Origin: Sulfitobacter sp. | Lineage (GTDB): Bacteria > Pseudomonadota > Alphaproteobacteria > Rhodobacterales > Rhodobacteraceae | Assembly (NCBI GenBank): GCA_029252045.1 | Contig: JAQXCD010000025.1 | Coordinates: 1 to 48,400 of the forward strand | DNA length: 48,400 nt | Direction of reading: 5' to 3' | Translations under genes and position numbers: made by a program | The notes under the pieces: model-generated | Databases searched by the model: none | What the model saw: only the letters and a program-made list of their open reading frames with translations | Told to the model about the DNA's origin: nothing | Shown: positions 6,924 to 16,533 of the stretch, piece by piece | Numbering within the stretch: position 1 is the first letter of the stretch | Layout of the letters: each line of letters starts with the position of its first letter

Positions 6924-8954
6924 TTAGACGGCTATCTTCCCGCCCCCTTGTTTCGTGATCACCACCACCGCAGGGCGCGGCGGCATGGCCGGATCAAAGT
7001 CGGGCCAGCGGGTGGCAGGATCCTCAAAGGTGCTGTCCCGCTCGAAACCGGCCAGCTCTTTGGTGCCGTCGGTGCCGGGGTGTTGCACGGCGACAAACAG
7101 CGTCTCCTGATCATCGGTGAAGTAGGGGCCGCACATCTCGCCGCCCACGGGGCAGCGGAAGAACAGCTTGGACGTGCCGCGTGCCGTGCCTTCGGTTTCT
7201 AGGGCATAGAGGCCGTCGGACTTGCCGGTCTTGCCCCAGTTGCCGCCCTGATCGGTAGAAGTCCACAGACGGCCATCGGCGTCGATAGCCGCGTTGTCCG
7301 GTGAGCCGAACCAGCCGTTCTCGGAGGTTTCAGGGTTCCAGACAGCACCGACTTCTGCCACCGACGGGTCGCCACATTGGACAAGGATGGACCATGTGCC
7401 GGCCGCTGCGCCGTGGTCGCCACCGGCTTCCTTGATCTCGATGATATGGCCAAAAGCGTTTTTTGGGCGGGGGGTGGCGGCATCCACCTGATCCGGCTTG
7501 CGCTTGGAGTTGTTGGTCAGCATCAGATAGACCGAACCATCGCCGCGCGGCTGCGCGTCCTCTGGGCGGTCCATGGGCGTGGCGCCCAGCAGATCGGCGG
7601 CAAGGCGGGTATCGATAAGGACATCGCCTTGGTCGTTGAACCCGTTTTCCGCTGTGAGTGGCCCTTCGTCATGGACCAGCGGCAACCACGCCACTGTGCC
7701 ATCCTCGTCAAAGCGCGCCACATAGAGTGTGCCATCCGACAGCAGCTTGGAGTTTGCGGCTTTGTCGTCGCCAACCGTACCGCGCGAGACATATTTGTAG
7801 AAATAGTCAAAGCGGTTGTCATCGCCGGAGTAGATCACCAGACGGCCATCAGAGGCGAGTGTTGTCTCACACCCCTCATGGCGGAACCGGCCAAGGGCGG
7901 TGTGTTTGACAGGCATCGCAGTGGGGTCACGCGGATCAACCTCGACGATCCAGCCAAAGCGGTTCGGCTCGTTTGGTTCCTTGTCGATGTCAAAGCGTTC
8001 GTGTTTGGTGCCCCAGTTGTACCACATGCCAGGCACGCCGTACCGCTCATGCCGCTTGGCATCCTGCGCGGGGAGGGGGGAGAGGTCCGGCTTGCCGTCT
8101 GCATCCAGCGTCGTGGTCCAGAAATAACCGTGGAAGTTCTCCTCGGCCATCAGGTAGGTGCCCCAAGGGGTCATACCACCCGCACAGTTGTTGAGCGTGC
8201 CGATGATCGTCATGCCTTCGGGGTCTGCATTGGTTTTCATCCGCGCATGGCCCGCAGCAGGACCCGAGATAGTCATCGCAGTGTTCAGCGGCGTGATACG
8301 GCGGTTGTACTTGCCGCCCCGCTCAACACGCCATGCGCCTGTCGTCTCTTTCTCGATCTCTACAACGGTGCCGTCATGGGCTGCCATCTCGATGTCGATC
8401 AGTTCAGGCGTCATGCCTGCAAAGGCCTGTTTGTCCTGACGGCCCAGACCGGGGAACATCACCTCTTCGTTGGTGTATTCGTGGTTCACACAGAGCAGGC
8501 CGCGAGTGCCTGCCTCATTGAGCGCGGTAAAGCCGACGTAGTCGTTGTTATAGCCGAACTGGCCCAGCTGTGCGGCGGCGGTCTGGTTCATCACATCGAA
8601 ATCGGGTGCGTCTGCCGTAATAGGATCGCCCCAGCGCAGAAGGATTTCAGCGTCATAGCCCTCCGCCACATGGTGCATCGTGTCATTGCCCCACTGCAAT
8701 TCGGTAAAGTTATAACGCGAGGTGCCAGAGGCGGCGGCCTGTTTGGGCGCGATCATCGCAGAGGTGCCGAATAGCGCTGTGGTGGTTGTGACTGCCAGCG
8801 CCCCCTTGAACATGTCGCGGCGCGAACAGCGGGCGGCGACAACCTCGCCGATGGTGCGGCTCAGGCTCGGGTTTGTGGGGATATCGTCAAAGGCTTCGTA
8901 GGCTTCGGCTTTGTTACCGATGGAGGGATCGTTGAGAATGTCTTTACGGGTCAT
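6924..8954 (-). CDS. phoX: PhoX-type alkaline phosphatase (DUF839), Tat-exported
   Basis: The protein of 676 residues belongs to the PhoX/DUF839 family of calcium- and iron-dependent alkaline phosphatases. I chose the ATG at 8954 because the N-terminus then matches the family and carries a Tat motif SRRDMFKGALAV (Arg45-Arg46) and a hydrophobic stretch ending in PKQAAA. The frame is open further upstream but that part has no family character. Family blocks include CVNHEYTNEEVMFPG, NCAGGMTPWGTYLMAEENFH, GRFRHEGCETTLA and YSGDDNRFDYFYKYVS. It would release phosphate from organic esters in the periplasm. No Pho box was recognised upstream. Substrate preference cannot be read from sequence. Confidence 0.9.
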   Translation of the reverse strand: MTRKDILNDPSIGNKAEAYEAFDDIPTNPSLSRTIGEVVAARCSRRDMFKGALAVTTTTALFGTSAMIAPKQAAASGTSRYNFTELQWGNDTMHHVAEGYDAEILLRWGDPITADAPDFDVMNQTAAAQLGQFGYNNDYVGFTALNEAGTRGLLCVNHEYTNEEVMFPGLGRQDKQAFAGMTPELIDIEMAAHDGTVVEIEKETTGAWRVERGGKYNRRITPLNTAMTISGPAAGHARMKTNADPEGMTIIGTLNNCAGGMTPWGTYLMAEENFHGYFWTTTLDADGKPDLSPLPAQDAKRHERYGVPGMWYNWGTKHERFDIDKEPNEPNRFGWIVEVDPRDPTAMPVKHTALGRFRHEGCETTLASDGRLVIYSGDDNRFDYFYKYVSRGTVGDDKAANSKLLSDGTLYVARFDEDGTVAWLPLVHDEGPLTAENGFNDQGDVLIDTRLAADLLGATPMDRPEDAQPRGDGSVYLMLTNNSKRKPDQVDAATPRPKNAFGHIIEIKEAGGDHGAAAGTWSILVQCGDPSVAEVGAVWNPETSENGWFGSPDNAAIDADGRLWTSTDQGGNWGKTGKSDGLYALETEGTARGTSKLFFRCPVGGEMCGPYFTDDQETLFVAVQHPGTDGTKELAGFERDSTFEDPATRWPDFDPAMPPRPAVVVITKQGGGKIAV

Positions 8955-9033
8955 TGCGTGCTCTGGCTCGCGTGGAAGATGCGCGCAGGATCGGCGCTGG
9001 GCGTAACAGATATGCGACGCTTGTGTTACGCTA

Positions 9034-10242
9034 TCATGAAGATGGACGATGTCCCGCAAAACGTGCCAGCAGGTCGGGGATATGTTTGCGGAACTTGAAA
9101 AAGCCAGCTGTAGCCAGCGGCCAAGCGGCGCTGTCAATCTCGCGGCGGACTTCTGTGATAGGGATGCCGGATGTCTGGAACGCCGCGCGTAAGGCAGTAC
9201 GGACGGGCCCCACAGGCGTATGGGGGATGATGACCTGATCCAGCTGTTGCGCTTTGGCCCAGTAGGTAATGGATTGCACATTTGCCAGCAGTTCTACGTC
9301 AGGAGCAATATCACAGGCGAGGGCCTTGCGGAATGTGCTGATCATCGGCGCGGTATGCCATGGGCTTTGCAGGGCAGTGCCATCAAAGTACGCAGTGCTA
9401 ACGGGCGTGACACCAATCTTTGCCAGATCGGGTGGCATCAGATCATCGGAATTGAGCAACAGGCCCGCACGGTCGGAAGGCGCGCCTGTGTACGGCGCAA
9501 GCCGGGAGATATCGCGTCGCGGAGGCAGAGGAGGGGCAGGGACAGGCGGGGCGCTGGGCGCAAGACCTGTGACACCTACAAACCGCCCCTCGGTAAACTG
9601 GGCGATGTTGTCTGCATCTGCCAGATAGGTTTTGCCCTGTGTCTGGATGCCCGCCACCCAACGCCAGCTGAGCGTATTCACAGCGGCATCCCCGTCCAGC
9701 AGATGCCGCAAAAAGAAATCCGCGCCCAGTTGCCACGGCAAACCCAGCGTGAATATCCAGATCGAGGCGAACCACATCCGCGCGTGGTTGTGCAGATAGC
9801 CCGTCTGCGCCAGCTCTTGCGCCCAATGATCAAACGGCGCGATGCCTGTGTGCCCCAGACAGGCGGCTTCCCACCGGGCGCGCAGGCCGGATTGGGTTTG
9901 AACCTCATTGTGCAGCCGCGTCAGATCATCGCGGTAGGCGGACCAAACGGACGGGCGCTGCTCCATCCAGCCTTTCCAGTAGGTCCGCCACCAGACCTCG
10001 GTCAGTAATTTATCTGCCTCCCGCGCGTCCAGCTGCGCCAGCACCGCGCGCGATACATCCGCCTCATCCAACACCTTCATGCGCAGATAGGGCGAGAGGG
10101 TGGACACATTGCTGTGATCCTCCGCACCCAGATCAAAGTTGCGGCGCCGGGAATAGGCCACACCCGCGTGCGGCACAAAACGGGCCAGTCTGGCATGGGC
10201 CTGCGCGGCGCTGGGCGGGAAGGCGGGCGTGTGTGTATCCAT
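9034..10242 (-). CDS. Photolyase/cryptochrome-like FAD-binding protein, domains possibly permuted
   Basis: Residues about 30-220 look like the helical FAD-binding domain of photolyases and cryptochromes: LTEVWWRTYWKGWME, then TGYLHNHARMWFASIWIFTL, LPWQLGADFFLRHLLDGDAA, and WRWVAGIQTQGKTYLAD with the NIAQFTEGRF end. In ordinary photolyases an alpha/beta antenna domain comes first. Here the flavin domain is at the N-terminus. A segment after a Pro-rich linker (about 225-245) looks like that alpha/beta domain instead: AGLLLNSDDLMPP, then PVSTAYFD, and finally GIPITEVRREIDSAAWPLAT, GFFKFRKHIPDLL. It is 402 residues. It probably acts in blue-light repair or signalling. It lies 79 bp upstream of the phosphatase gene on the same strand and diverges from clpP. 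Confidence 0.8.
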   Translation of the reverse strand: MDTHTPAFPPSAAQAHARLARFVPHAGVAYSRRRNFDLGAEDHSNVSTLSPYLRMKVLDEADVSRAVLAQLDAREADKLLTEVWWRTYWKGWMEQRPSVWSAYRDDLTRLHNEVQTQSGLRARWEAACLGHTGIAPFDHWAQELAQTGYLHNHARMWFASIWIFTLGLPWQLGADFFLRHLLDGDAAVNTLSWRWVAGIQTQGKTYLADADNIAQFTEGRFVGVTGLAPSAPPVPAPPLPPRRDISRLAPYTGAPSDRAGLLLNSDDLMPPDLAKIGVTPVSTAYFDGTALQSPWHTAPMISTFRKALACDIAPDVELLANVQSITYWAKAQQLDQVIIPHTPVGPVRTALRAAFQTSGIPITEVRREIDSAAWPLATAGFFKFRKHIPDLLARFAGHRPSS

Positions 10243-10391
10243 ACCCGCGAAGGTAGGGCGCGGTTGGGGCGGTTCAAGCCGAAGGGTAATCCCCCGTCAG
10301 CCCCCCTTGAAGCTCCCTGCCGCCGCGACTAATCTTGTGTAAACGCTTGTGCGGGTATGGTCCCGTTCAACCCCATTGAAGGCAGACGCAT

Positions 10392-11042
10392 ATGCAAGAC
10401 CCCGTAGAGACGTACATGAACCTCGTGCCCATGGTTGTGGAGCAGACAAGCCGCGGCGAACGCGCATACGACATCTTCTCGCGCCTGCTGAAAGAGCGGA
10501 TTATTTTCATCAACGGCCCGATCCACAGCGGCATGAGCCATCTCGTGGTTGCCCAGCTGCTGCACCTCGAATCCGAGAACCCTTCTAAAGAAATCAGCAT
10601 GTACATCAACTCGCCCGGTGGCGAAGTGTCTGCCGGTCTGTCGATTTATGACACGATGCAGTACATCCGCCCGAAAGTATCCACATTGATCTGTGGTATG
10701 GCTGCGTCAATGGGCTCGGTCATTGCGATTGGCGGCGAAAAGGGCATGCGCTTTGCCCTGCCGAACTCCGAGGTGATGGTACACCAGCCCTCCGGTGGCT
10801 CGCAAGGTAAAGCATCCGACATCCTGATCTCGGCGCGTCACATCGAAAAAACCCGCGAGCGGATGTACCAGCTCTACGTCAAGCACTCCGGTCAGGACTA
10901 TGATACCGTGCAAAAAGCGATGGATCGCGATACCTGGATGACCCCGGACGAGGCCAAAGACTGGGGCCACATCGACGAGATCGTTGAAAACCGTGGCAAA
11001 TCCGAAGACACAGATGCCAAGAAGCCCAAGAAGGGCAAGTAA
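10392..11042 (+). CDS. clpP: ATP-dependent Clp protease proteolytic subunit
   Basis: ClpP is the serine peptidase that forms a double heptameric chamber and degrades proteins fed by ClpX or ClpA. It has 216 residues. The catalytic triad is Ser106 (MAASMGSVI), His131 ([10 protein letters not shown]) and Asp180 (MDRDTWMT). The N-terminus has the axial-loop region [20 protein letters not shown]. It ends in a short Lys-rich tail. It lies 128 bp upstream of clpX in the same direction. Trigger factor, often just upstream of clpP in bacteria, is about 21 kb away here. Confidence 0.98.
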   Translation: MQDPVETYMNLVPMVVEQTSRGERAYDIFSRLLKERIIFINGPIHSGMSHLVVAQLLHLESENPSKEISMYINSPGGEVSAGLSIYDTMQYIRPKVSTLICGMAASMGSVIAIGGEKGMRFALPNSEVMVHQPSGGSQGKASDILISARHIEKTRERMYQLYVKHSGQDYDTVQKAMDRDTWMTPDEAKDWGHIDEIVENRGKSEDTDAKKPKKGK

Positions 11043-11054
11043 GACACAACAGCG

Positions 11055-11091
11055 CGCGCCCCTGTTTATCCGATTGCAGGACAGGGGTGCG
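11055..11091 (+). other. Hairpin between clpP and clpX
   Basis: CGCGCCCCTGT (11055-11065) can pair with ACAGGGGTGCG (11081-11091) through an 11-bp stem with one G.U and a 15-nt loop. No U-run follows, so it is unlikely to be a full terminator. It could be a pausing, attenuation or mRNA-end-protecting element that sets the clpP to clpX ratio. The role is speculative. Confidence 0.4.
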
Positions 11092-11170
11092 TGACTTAGA
11101 CTTGTAGCGAAATCTTTCCGTGCTGCCCTGAGGGGCGGTGCATCCAAGCTTTAGACCTGAGAGGGCTCAC

Positions 11171-12436
11171 ATGGCCAATTCAAACAGTGGCGACAGCAAA
11201 AACACCCTCTATTGCAGCTTTTGCGGCAAAAGCCAACATGAGGTGCGCAAGCTGATCGCAGGCCCGACCGTGTTTATCTGTGATGAATGCGTCGAGCTTT
11301 GCATGGATATTATCCGTGAAGAAACAAAGGCATCCGGCCTCAAGGCCACCGACGGGGTGCCAACGCCAAAAGACATCGCGGACGTGCTGGACGATTATGT
11401 AATCGGTCAGGCCAAGGCCAAGCGGGTTTTGTCTGTTGCGGTGCACAACCACTACAAACGCCTGAACCACGCGCAAAAGGGTGGCGATATCGAGCTGGCA
11501 AAGTCCAACATTTTGCTGATGGGCCCCACCGGTTGCGGTAAAACGCTGCTGGCCCAAACGCTGGCGCGTATTCTGGATGTACCGTTCACCATGGCCGATG
11601 CGACCACCCTGACCGAAGCCGGTTATGTGGGCGAGGACGTGGAAAACATCATTCTCAAGCTATTGCAGGCCTCTGAATACAACGTCGAGCGGGCACAGCG
11701 TGGCATCGTCTACATCGACGAAGTTGATAAAATTACGCGTAAATCGGAAAACCCCTCGATCACCCGTGACGTATCGGGCGAGGGTGTTCAGCAGGCGCTG
11801 CTGAAGCTGATGGAAGGTACCGTGGCCTCTGTGCCGCCGCAGGGCGGGCGCAAGCACCCACAGCAGGAATTCCTGCAAGTGGACACCACGAACATCCTGT
11901 TTATCTGTGGTGGCGCGTTTGCCGGTCTGGACAAGATCATCGCCGCACGCGGCAAAGGTTCGGCCATGGGCTTTGGTGCCGATGTGCGTGACAACGACGC
12001 GCGCGGCATCGGCGAGATTTTCACCGAGCTGGAGCCGGAAGACCTTTTGAAATTCGGTCTGATCCCTGAATTCGTGGGCCGTCTGCCTGTGCTGGCCACG
12101 CTGGAAGATCTGGACGAAGATGCGCTGGTCACCATTCTGACCCAGCCCAAGAACGCCTTGGTCAAGCAGTACCAGCGTCTGTTCGAGCTGGAAGATACCC
12201 AGCTGACCTTCACCGAAGACGCGCTGACCGCCATTGCCAAACGGGCCATCCAGCGCAAGACAGGAGCGCGCGGGCTACGCTCGATCCTCGAAGATATCCT
12301 GCTGGATACAATGTTCGAGCTGCCTGGTCTGGATACGGTGACCGAAGTGGTTGTGAACGAAGAGGCTGTGACATCGGATGCCAAGCCGCTGATGATTCAC
12401 GCCGACGCAGAGAAAGAGCCTGCAACAGCAGGTTAA
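11171..12436 (+). CDS. clpX: Clp protease ATP-binding subunit ClpX
   Basis: ClpX is the AAA+ unfoldase that recognises substrates and threads them into ClpP. It has 421 residues. The N-terminal zinc finger is C15-x2-C18...C37-x2-C40 (CSFCGK, CDEC). Walker A is GPTGCGKT (118-125), Walker B is IVYIDEVDK, and the IGF loop used to dock on ClpP has the form VGRLPV in [14 protein letters not shown] nearby. I chose the ATG at 11171, where homologs start ([20 protein letters not shown]). An upstream in-frame codon at 11138 adds residues of no family character. Confidence 0.98.
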   Translation: MANSNSGDSKNTLYCSFCGKSQHEVRKLIAGPTVFICDECVELCMDIIREETKASGLKATDGVPTPKDIADVLDDYVIGQAKAKRVLSVAVHNHYKRLNHAQKGGDIELAKSNILLMGPTGCGKTLLAQTLARILDVPFTMADATTLTEAGYVGEDVENIILKLLQASEYNVERAQRGIVYIDEVDKITRKSENPSITRDVSGEGVQQALLKLMEGTVASVPPQGGRKHPQQEFLQVDTTNILFICGGAFAGLDKIIAARGKGSAMGFGADVRDNDARGIGEIFTELEPEDLLKFGLIPEFVGRLPVLATLEDLDEDALVTILTQPKNALVKQYQRLFELEDTQLTFTEDALTAIAKRAIQRKTGARGLRSILEDILLDTMFELPGLDTVTEVVVNEEAVTSDAKPLMIHADAEKEPATAG

Positions 12437-12464
12437 GGCGCTACATGCGTTAGTCGGATGATTT

Positions 12465-12496
12465 CGGGCAGGCCTTACGGGTCTGCCCGTCTTTTT
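12465..12496 (+). terminator. Intrinsic terminator after clpX
   Basis: CGGGCAGGCC (12465-12474) pairs with GGTCTGCCCG (12480-12489), a 10-bp stem with one G.U and a 5-nt loop. It is followed directly by TCTTTTT. It lies 28 bp after the clpX stop. Confidence 0.93.
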
Positions 12497-12511
12497 GAGG
12501 AATAGTCATTT

Positions 12512-13339
12512 ATGCATTATACCCGCGGTAAATCTGCACTGGTGCGCGCAGCCGCACTGGCGTACCGGCGTTCAAAATATGCGGTCGCAGCCCCAGTGGT
12601 CTCGGCGATTATGACACATACGACGTGGCTGGACGGGGGCGATGCACCGCCAAAGGCGCTGAACTATGCGGCAGATGGCGATTTTGTCAGTCAGGGTGAT
12701 GAACTGGTCCGTACCTTGCAGCGGGATTTTTCGCTGTCGGACGGGCAGCGCATTCTGGACATCGGATCGGGGATTGGCCGGATCGCAACCGCACTGCACC
12801 GTGCCAAGCGTGACGTGCGCTATGCGGGTTTTGACATCGTCAAATACGGCGTGTTGTGGTGCAAAAAGAAGCTTTCCGAGAGCGAGGGCTACCACTTTAC
12901 CCACGCCGATATTTTCAACCCCTTCTATAATCCGCGGGGCAGGATTGATCCTTGCGCCTATAGTTTTCCCTATGCCGATAACAGCTTTGATCTGCTGATT
13001 GCGGTGTCGGTTTATACCCACCTGCTGGAGCAGGAGACCCGCGCCTATTTCAAGCAATCCATGCGGGTGATGGACCGCGGCGGCAAAGCCTATTTCACAA
13101 CATTCCTGATTGAGGATGCGATCCCCGATCAGGCGCATTTTGCCTTTAACCACCAGATCGGCGCCGCCTATGTCGAGCGGATAGAGGAGCCGGAAATGGC
13201 GGTGGGGTACACCCGCGACTTCTGGGAAAAACTGGCGGCCGAGAATGGTGCGCGCATTGCACAGGTCAATCGCGGCAGCTGGCAGGGCGAAGCGGGACTG
13301 AGAGACTATCAAGATTGTCTGATTTTTGAGAAGGTTTAA
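12512..13339 (+). CDS. Class I SAM-dependent methyltransferase
   Basis: The protein of 275 residues has the Rossmann-fold SAM-binding motif RILDIGSGIGRIATALHRA (about residue 87), the acidic motif II YAGFDIV, and the motif IV/V region SFDLLIAVSVYTHLLEQETR, followed by RVMDRGGKAYFTTF. This is the usual class I order. The substrate cannot be told from the sequence. The gene starts 16 bp after the clpX terminator. The ridA-like gene follows 4 bp after its stop, so the two are probably one operon. The N-terminal 70 residues have no recognised domain. Confidence 0.82.
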   Translation: MHYTRGKSALVRAAALAYRRSKYAVAAPVVSAIMTHTTWLDGGDAPPKALNYAADGDFVSQGDELVRTLQRDFSLSDGQRILDIGSGIGRIATALHRAKRDVRYAGFDIVKYGVLWCKKKLSESEGYHFTHADIFNPFYNPRGRIDPCAYSFPYADNSFDLLIAVSVYTHLLEQETRAYFKQSMRVMDRGGKAYFTTFLIEDAIPDQAHFAFNHQIGAAYVERIEEPEMAVGYTRDFWEKLAAENGARIAQVNRGSWQGEAGLRDYQDCLIFEKV

Positions 13340-13343
13340 GGAC

Positions 13344-13703
13344 ATGAAAAGAATATCATCGGGCGGCGAATTCGAAGCCAAACTGGGGTACTGCCGCGCG
13401 GTTGTCGCCGGTGGCTTTGTACATGTAGCGGGCACCGTGGGGCAGGGCGATGATGTGGTGGCGCAATGCCGCGACGCGCTGCGGGTGATCCGTGAGGCGC
13501 TGGAGAAGGCGGGTACGGACATGACGCGCGTCGTGCGCGTGACCTACATGCTGCCCGACCGCGCCGAATTTGCGCCGTGCTTCCCGCTTTTGGCCGAGAC
13601 CTTCGGCGCGCACCCACCCGCCGCTACGATGATCGAATGCGGCTTGATCGACGATAAATACCGGATCGAGATCGAAGTGACCGCATTGGCCGGTGATAGC
13701 TGA
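13344..13703 (+). CDS. RidA/YjgF-family protein
   Basis: The 119-residue protein belongs to the RidA/YjgF/UK114 family of trimeric enamine/imine deaminases, which hydrolyse reactive 2-aminoacrylate-type intermediates. Visible family features are the start GGEFEAKLGYCRAVVAGGFV, the GTVGQG turn, the helix QCRDALRVIREALEKAGTDM, the strand VVRVTYMLPDRAEF, and the HPPAATMIECGLID block. RidA proper has a conserved arginine near R105; here the corresponding end is KYRIEIEVTAL, so this may be a divergent subfamily. I chose the ATG at 13344 (AAGG upstream) over an earlier in-frame start inside the methyltransferase end. Confidence 0.85.
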   Translation: MKRISSGGEFEAKLGYCRAVVAGGFVHVAGTVGQGDDVVAQCRDALRVIREALEKAGTDMTRVVRVTYMLPDRAEFAPCFPLLAETFGAHPPAATMIECGLIDDKYRIEIEVTALAGDS

Positions 13704-13827
13704 TCCTGAAAGCGCGGCGCGGCCAGCACGCCGCGCCGGACGGTGCGACACAGCGCAGTGGTGTGTGACGGCTGGACCTTCACACACTTTCATAGCATAA
13801 CCCGTGCAACAGTAGTCGGAGTCTCTC

Positions 13828-14211
13828 ATGGGCATTCTAAGCAAAGTCTTTAGCGCATTCACCTGGTGGAACGGTCAAACGCTCAACACCCGTTTTTTCA
13901 CTTGGCGCAAGGGTGAGAAGGTTGGCGAGGACGAGCAGGGTAACATCTATTACCGCAACAAAGATGACAGCAAACGCTGGGTGATCTTCAACGGCGAGAT
14001 TGAAGCAAGCCGGATCAGCCCTGACTGGCATGGCTGGATGCACCACACCTATGACGAGCCACCCACAGATAAACCGATGGTCCATAAAGTATGGGAAAAG
14101 CCGCATCAGGAAAACCTGACCGGCACCATGCTGGCCTATGCGCCAAGTGGCTCTATCCGCCGCGAGAAACCCGCAGACCGCGGTGATTACGAGGCATGGG
14201 CACCTAAGTGA
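13828..14211 (+). CDS. NADH:ubiquinone oxidoreductase accessory subunit, NDUFA12 family
   Basis: The 127-residue protein matches the NDUFA12/B17.2 family of complex I accessory subunits, shared by mitochondria and alphaproteobacteria. Its features are [20 protein letters not shown] with RRWVIF-like KRWVIFNG, then [20 protein letters not shown], and the C-terminal [24 protein letters not shown]. It sits on the matrix-side arm of complex I. Its TGA overlaps the ATG of the DUF2155 gene (TGATG). This pairing, with aat-accC-accB converging on it, is a recurring alphaproteobacterial arrangement. Confidence 0.93.
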   Translation: MGILSKVFSAFTWWNGQTLNTRFFTWRKGEKVGEDEQGNIYYRNKDDSKRWVIFNGEIEASRISPDWHGWMHHTYDEPPTDKPMVHKVWEKPHQENLTGTMLAYAPSGSIRREKPADRGDYEAWAPK

Positions 14212-14564
14212 TGCGTGCCCTAGCACTTGTCTGTGCGCTTTGCGCGACCTCTGCCACAGCAGAGCAAACCAGCAACGGGCAGGGTGCAATCCTGCGCGCG
14301 CTGGACAAGACATCCGGTCAGACAGTGGATCTGTCGATCCCCAGCGGGCAAGTTGCTTCGCTAGGGCGGCTCAAAATCGTGTTGAACGAATGCCGCTATC
14401 CGGCGGGCAACCCGTCGGGTGACGCCTATGCCGAGATGGAAGTCTCCGAGATCGGCCATGCGGGCACTGTGTTTTCGGGCTGGATGATTGCGTCCGCTCC
14501 TGCGTTGAACGCGATGGAGCACCAGCGTTACGATATCTGGGTCATGCGCTGTATCACGTCCTGA
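14211..14564 (+). CDS. DUF2155 domain secreted protein
   Basis: The protein of 117 residues starts with a signal peptide ([17 protein letters not shown]). Its body is typical of DUF2155: AILRALDKTSGQTVDLSIPSG, then ECRYPAGNPSGDAYAEMEV, followed by FSGWMIASAPALNAMEHQRYDIWVMRC. Its function is unknown; an envelope role is likely. It is translationally coupled to the NDUFA12 gene upstream (ATG at 14211 overlaps TGA by one base). Its 3' end overlaps the end of aat on the other strand by 37 bp. Confidence 0.88.
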   Translation: MRALALVCALCATSATAEQTSNGQGAILRALDKTSGQTVDLSIPSGQVASLGRLKIVLNECRYPAGNPSGDAYAEMEVSEIGHAGTVFSGWMIASAPALNAMEHQRYDIWVMRCITS

Positions 14565-15163
14565 GGTGTCGCGGCTGGTGCGGCATTGAATGATGCGTAC
14601 CGGTTTTTTGCGGCAGCCAGTTGCGCGTGATACTGCGCGCGGCTAATCTCGACCCCGCCAAGGGATGCCAGATGGCTGGTGATGAACTGCGTGTCAAACA
14701 GGGTAAAGCCACCGGTCTGCAAGCGGTCTACCAAACAGGCAAGGGCCACTTTTGATGCGTTGGTGCGACTCGAGAACATCGACTCGCCAAAGAAGGCAGC
14801 GCCCAGCACAACGCCGTAAACCCCGCCCACCAACACATCACCTTCCCAGACTTCCAGCGAGTGTGCCTGCTCGCGCTCATAGAGGGCGGTGTAGAGGTTG
14901 CGAATCTCGGCGTTGATCCATGTGTCCTCGCGATCGGCGCAGCCGTCCAGAACGCCGCTGAAATCCGTGTCTGTAGTGATGGTCCATGTGCTGTGGCGCA
15001 TGGCACGCCTGAGCGAGCGCGAGATGTGAAAACCATCCAGTGGCATCACACCCCGCTTGCGTGGATCGACCCAGAAGATTTCCGGATCGCCGCGCGATTC
15101 ACTCATCGGGAAAATGCCGACGCTATAGCCGTGCAGCACTAACTCCGGTGTCAGGTCGCCCAT
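14528..15163 (-). CDS. aat: Leucyl/phenylalanyl-tRNA-protein transferase
   Basis: Aat transfers Leu or Phe from tRNA to the N-terminus of proteins that start with Arg or Lys, marking them for ClpS/ClpAP. The 211-residue protein shows the family pattern: GYSVGIFPMSESRGDPEIFWVDP with RGVMPLDGFHISRSLRR, INAEIRNLYTALYEREQAHSLEVWE, YGVVLGAAFFGESMFSSRTNASKVAL, and GGFTLFDTQFITSHLASLGG. I chose the ATG at 15163, 5 bp after the accC stop; an in-frame start at 15199 lies inside accC. It is the last gene of accB-accC-aat. Confidence 0.96.
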   Translation of the reverse strand: MGDLTPELVLHGYSVGIFPMSESRGDPEIFWVDPRKRGVMPLDGFHISRSLRRAMRHSTWTITTDTDFSGVLDGCADREDTWINAEIRNLYTALYEREQAHSLEVWEGDVLVGGVYGVVLGAAFFGESMFSSRTNASKVALACLVDRLQTGGFTLFDTQFITSHLASLGGVEISRAQYHAQLAAAKNRYASFNAAPAATPQDVIQRMTQIS

Positions 15164-15168
15164 AGGGC

Positions 15169-16521
15169 TCAGCTCTCTCCGAGGTTCGTTTCCAGCCAAT
15201 GCTCCAGCCAGTGAATGTTATAGCCACCGGTGTGGATGTCCTGCTCTTGCAGCAAGGCGTGAAACAGGGGAATCGTCGTATCCACACCGTCTACAATCAG
15301 CTCGCCCAAAGCGCGGTTCAGACGCGCCAGCGCCTCGGGCCGGTCGCGGCCATGCACGATCAGTTTGCCGATCAGGCTGTCGTAATAGGGCGGAATTTTA
15401 TATCCGTCATAAAGCGCGCTATCCATCCGCACACCCAGACCGCCGGGCGCGTGGTATTGCGTGATCTTGCCGGGGCAGGGGGCAAAGTTGGGCAGCTTTT
15501 CCGCGTTGATACGGACCTCGATGGCGTGGCCGTTGATTGTGAGGTCTTCTTGGCTGAAGGACATCGGCAGGCCTGCGGCCACGCGGATCTGTTCACGCAC
15601 GAGGTCCACACCAAAGATAGCCTCGGTGACGGGGTGTTCCACCTGAAGACGCGTGTTCATTTCGATGAAATAGAACTCTCCGTTTTCATAAAGGAATTCG
15701 ATGGTACCCGCGCCGATGTAGTTGATGTTAGCACAGGCATCCGCACAGACCTTACCGATGCGCGCACGCTCCTCGGGGGTGATTGTCGGGCCGGGGGCTT
15801 CTTCGAATACCTTTTGGTGGCGGCGCTGCAAGGAACAGTCGCGCTCGCCCAAGTGCACGGCACGACCCTTGCCATCGCCGAATACCTGGATTTCGATGTG
15901 GCGCGGCGTGGTCAGATATTTCTCGATGTAAACTTCGTCATTGCCGAAGTTGGATTTACCCTCGGCGCGGGCGGTCTGATAGGCTTTTTCCATGTCCTTG
16001 GCGCTCTGCGCCACTTTCATGCCCTTACCGCCGCCGCCAGCCGTGGCTTTGATGATGACCGGATAGCCGACTTCTTCGCCGATGCGCTTGGCATCTTCCA
16101 AAGTCGCCACACCCCCGTCAGAGCCGGGCACACAAGGCACGCCGAGCGCCTTCATGGTGTCCTTGGCGGTGATCTTGTCGCCCATCACGCGGATGTGGTC
16201 GGCTGTGGGTCCGATGAAGGTCAGGCCGTGATCTTGGATAATTTGCACAAAGCCTGCGTTTTCCGACAGAAAGCCGTAGCCGGGGTGGATCGCTTCGGCG
16301 CCGGTGATTTCACAGGCGGCAATGATGGACGGGATCGACAGATAGGATTGCTGTGAGGAGGGAGGGCCGATGCATACGCTCTCGTCCGCCATGCGCACAT
16401 GCATCGCGTCACTGTCAGCAGTCGAATGGACCGCGACCGAGGCGATGCCCATTTCGCGCGCGGCACGGATGACACGCAGGGCAATTTCACCACGGTTGGC
16501 GACAAGGATTTTGTTGAACAT
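15169..16521 (-). CDS. accC: Biotin carboxylase subunit of acetyl-CoA carboxylase
   Basis: AccC carboxylates biotin on AccB using ATP and bicarbonate, the first half-reaction of fatty-acid synthesis. The 450-residue protein shows the ATP-grasp layout. It starts [20 protein letters not shown], has the [10 protein letters not shown] block, the Gly-rich ATP loop [12 protein letters not shown], the active-site region [46 protein letters not shown], and [11 protein letters not shown]. It follows accB by 12 bp. It is a stand-alone subunit, not the fused form of propionyl-CoA carboxylase. Confidence 0.98.
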   Translation of the reverse strand: MFNKILVANRGEIALRVIRAAREMGIASVAVHSTADSDAMHVRMADESVCIGPPSSQQSYLSIPSIIAACEITGAEAIHPGYGFLSENAGFVQIIQDHGLTFIGPTADHIRVMGDKITAKDTMKALGVPCVPGSDGGVATLEDAKRIGEEVGYPVIIKATAGGGGKGMKVAQSAKDMEKAYQTARAEGKSNFGNDEVYIEKYLTTPRHIEIQVFGDGKGRAVHLGERDCSLQRRHQKVFEEAPGPTITPEERARIGKVCADACANINYIGAGTIEFLYENGEFYFIEMNTRLQVEHPVTEAIFGVDLVREQIRVAAGLPMSFSQEDLTINGHAIEVRINAEKLPNFAPCPGKITQYHAPGGLGVRMDSALYDGYKIPPYYDSLIGKLIVHGRDRPEALARLNRALGELIVDGVDTTIPLFHALLQEQDIHTGGYNIHWLEHWLETNLGES

Positions 16522-16533
16522 GGAACGCTCCGC

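Noticed and set aside
7377-8774. Long plus-strand open frame (465 codons) opposite the PhoX gene
   Set aside because: It is fully antisense to a clear PhoX-family protein and has Arg/His/Gly-rich composition with no domain. It is a GC-rich shadow frame.
15199-16356. Plus-strand open frame (385 codons) opposite accC
   Set aside because: Antisense to a complete AccC; no domain seen.
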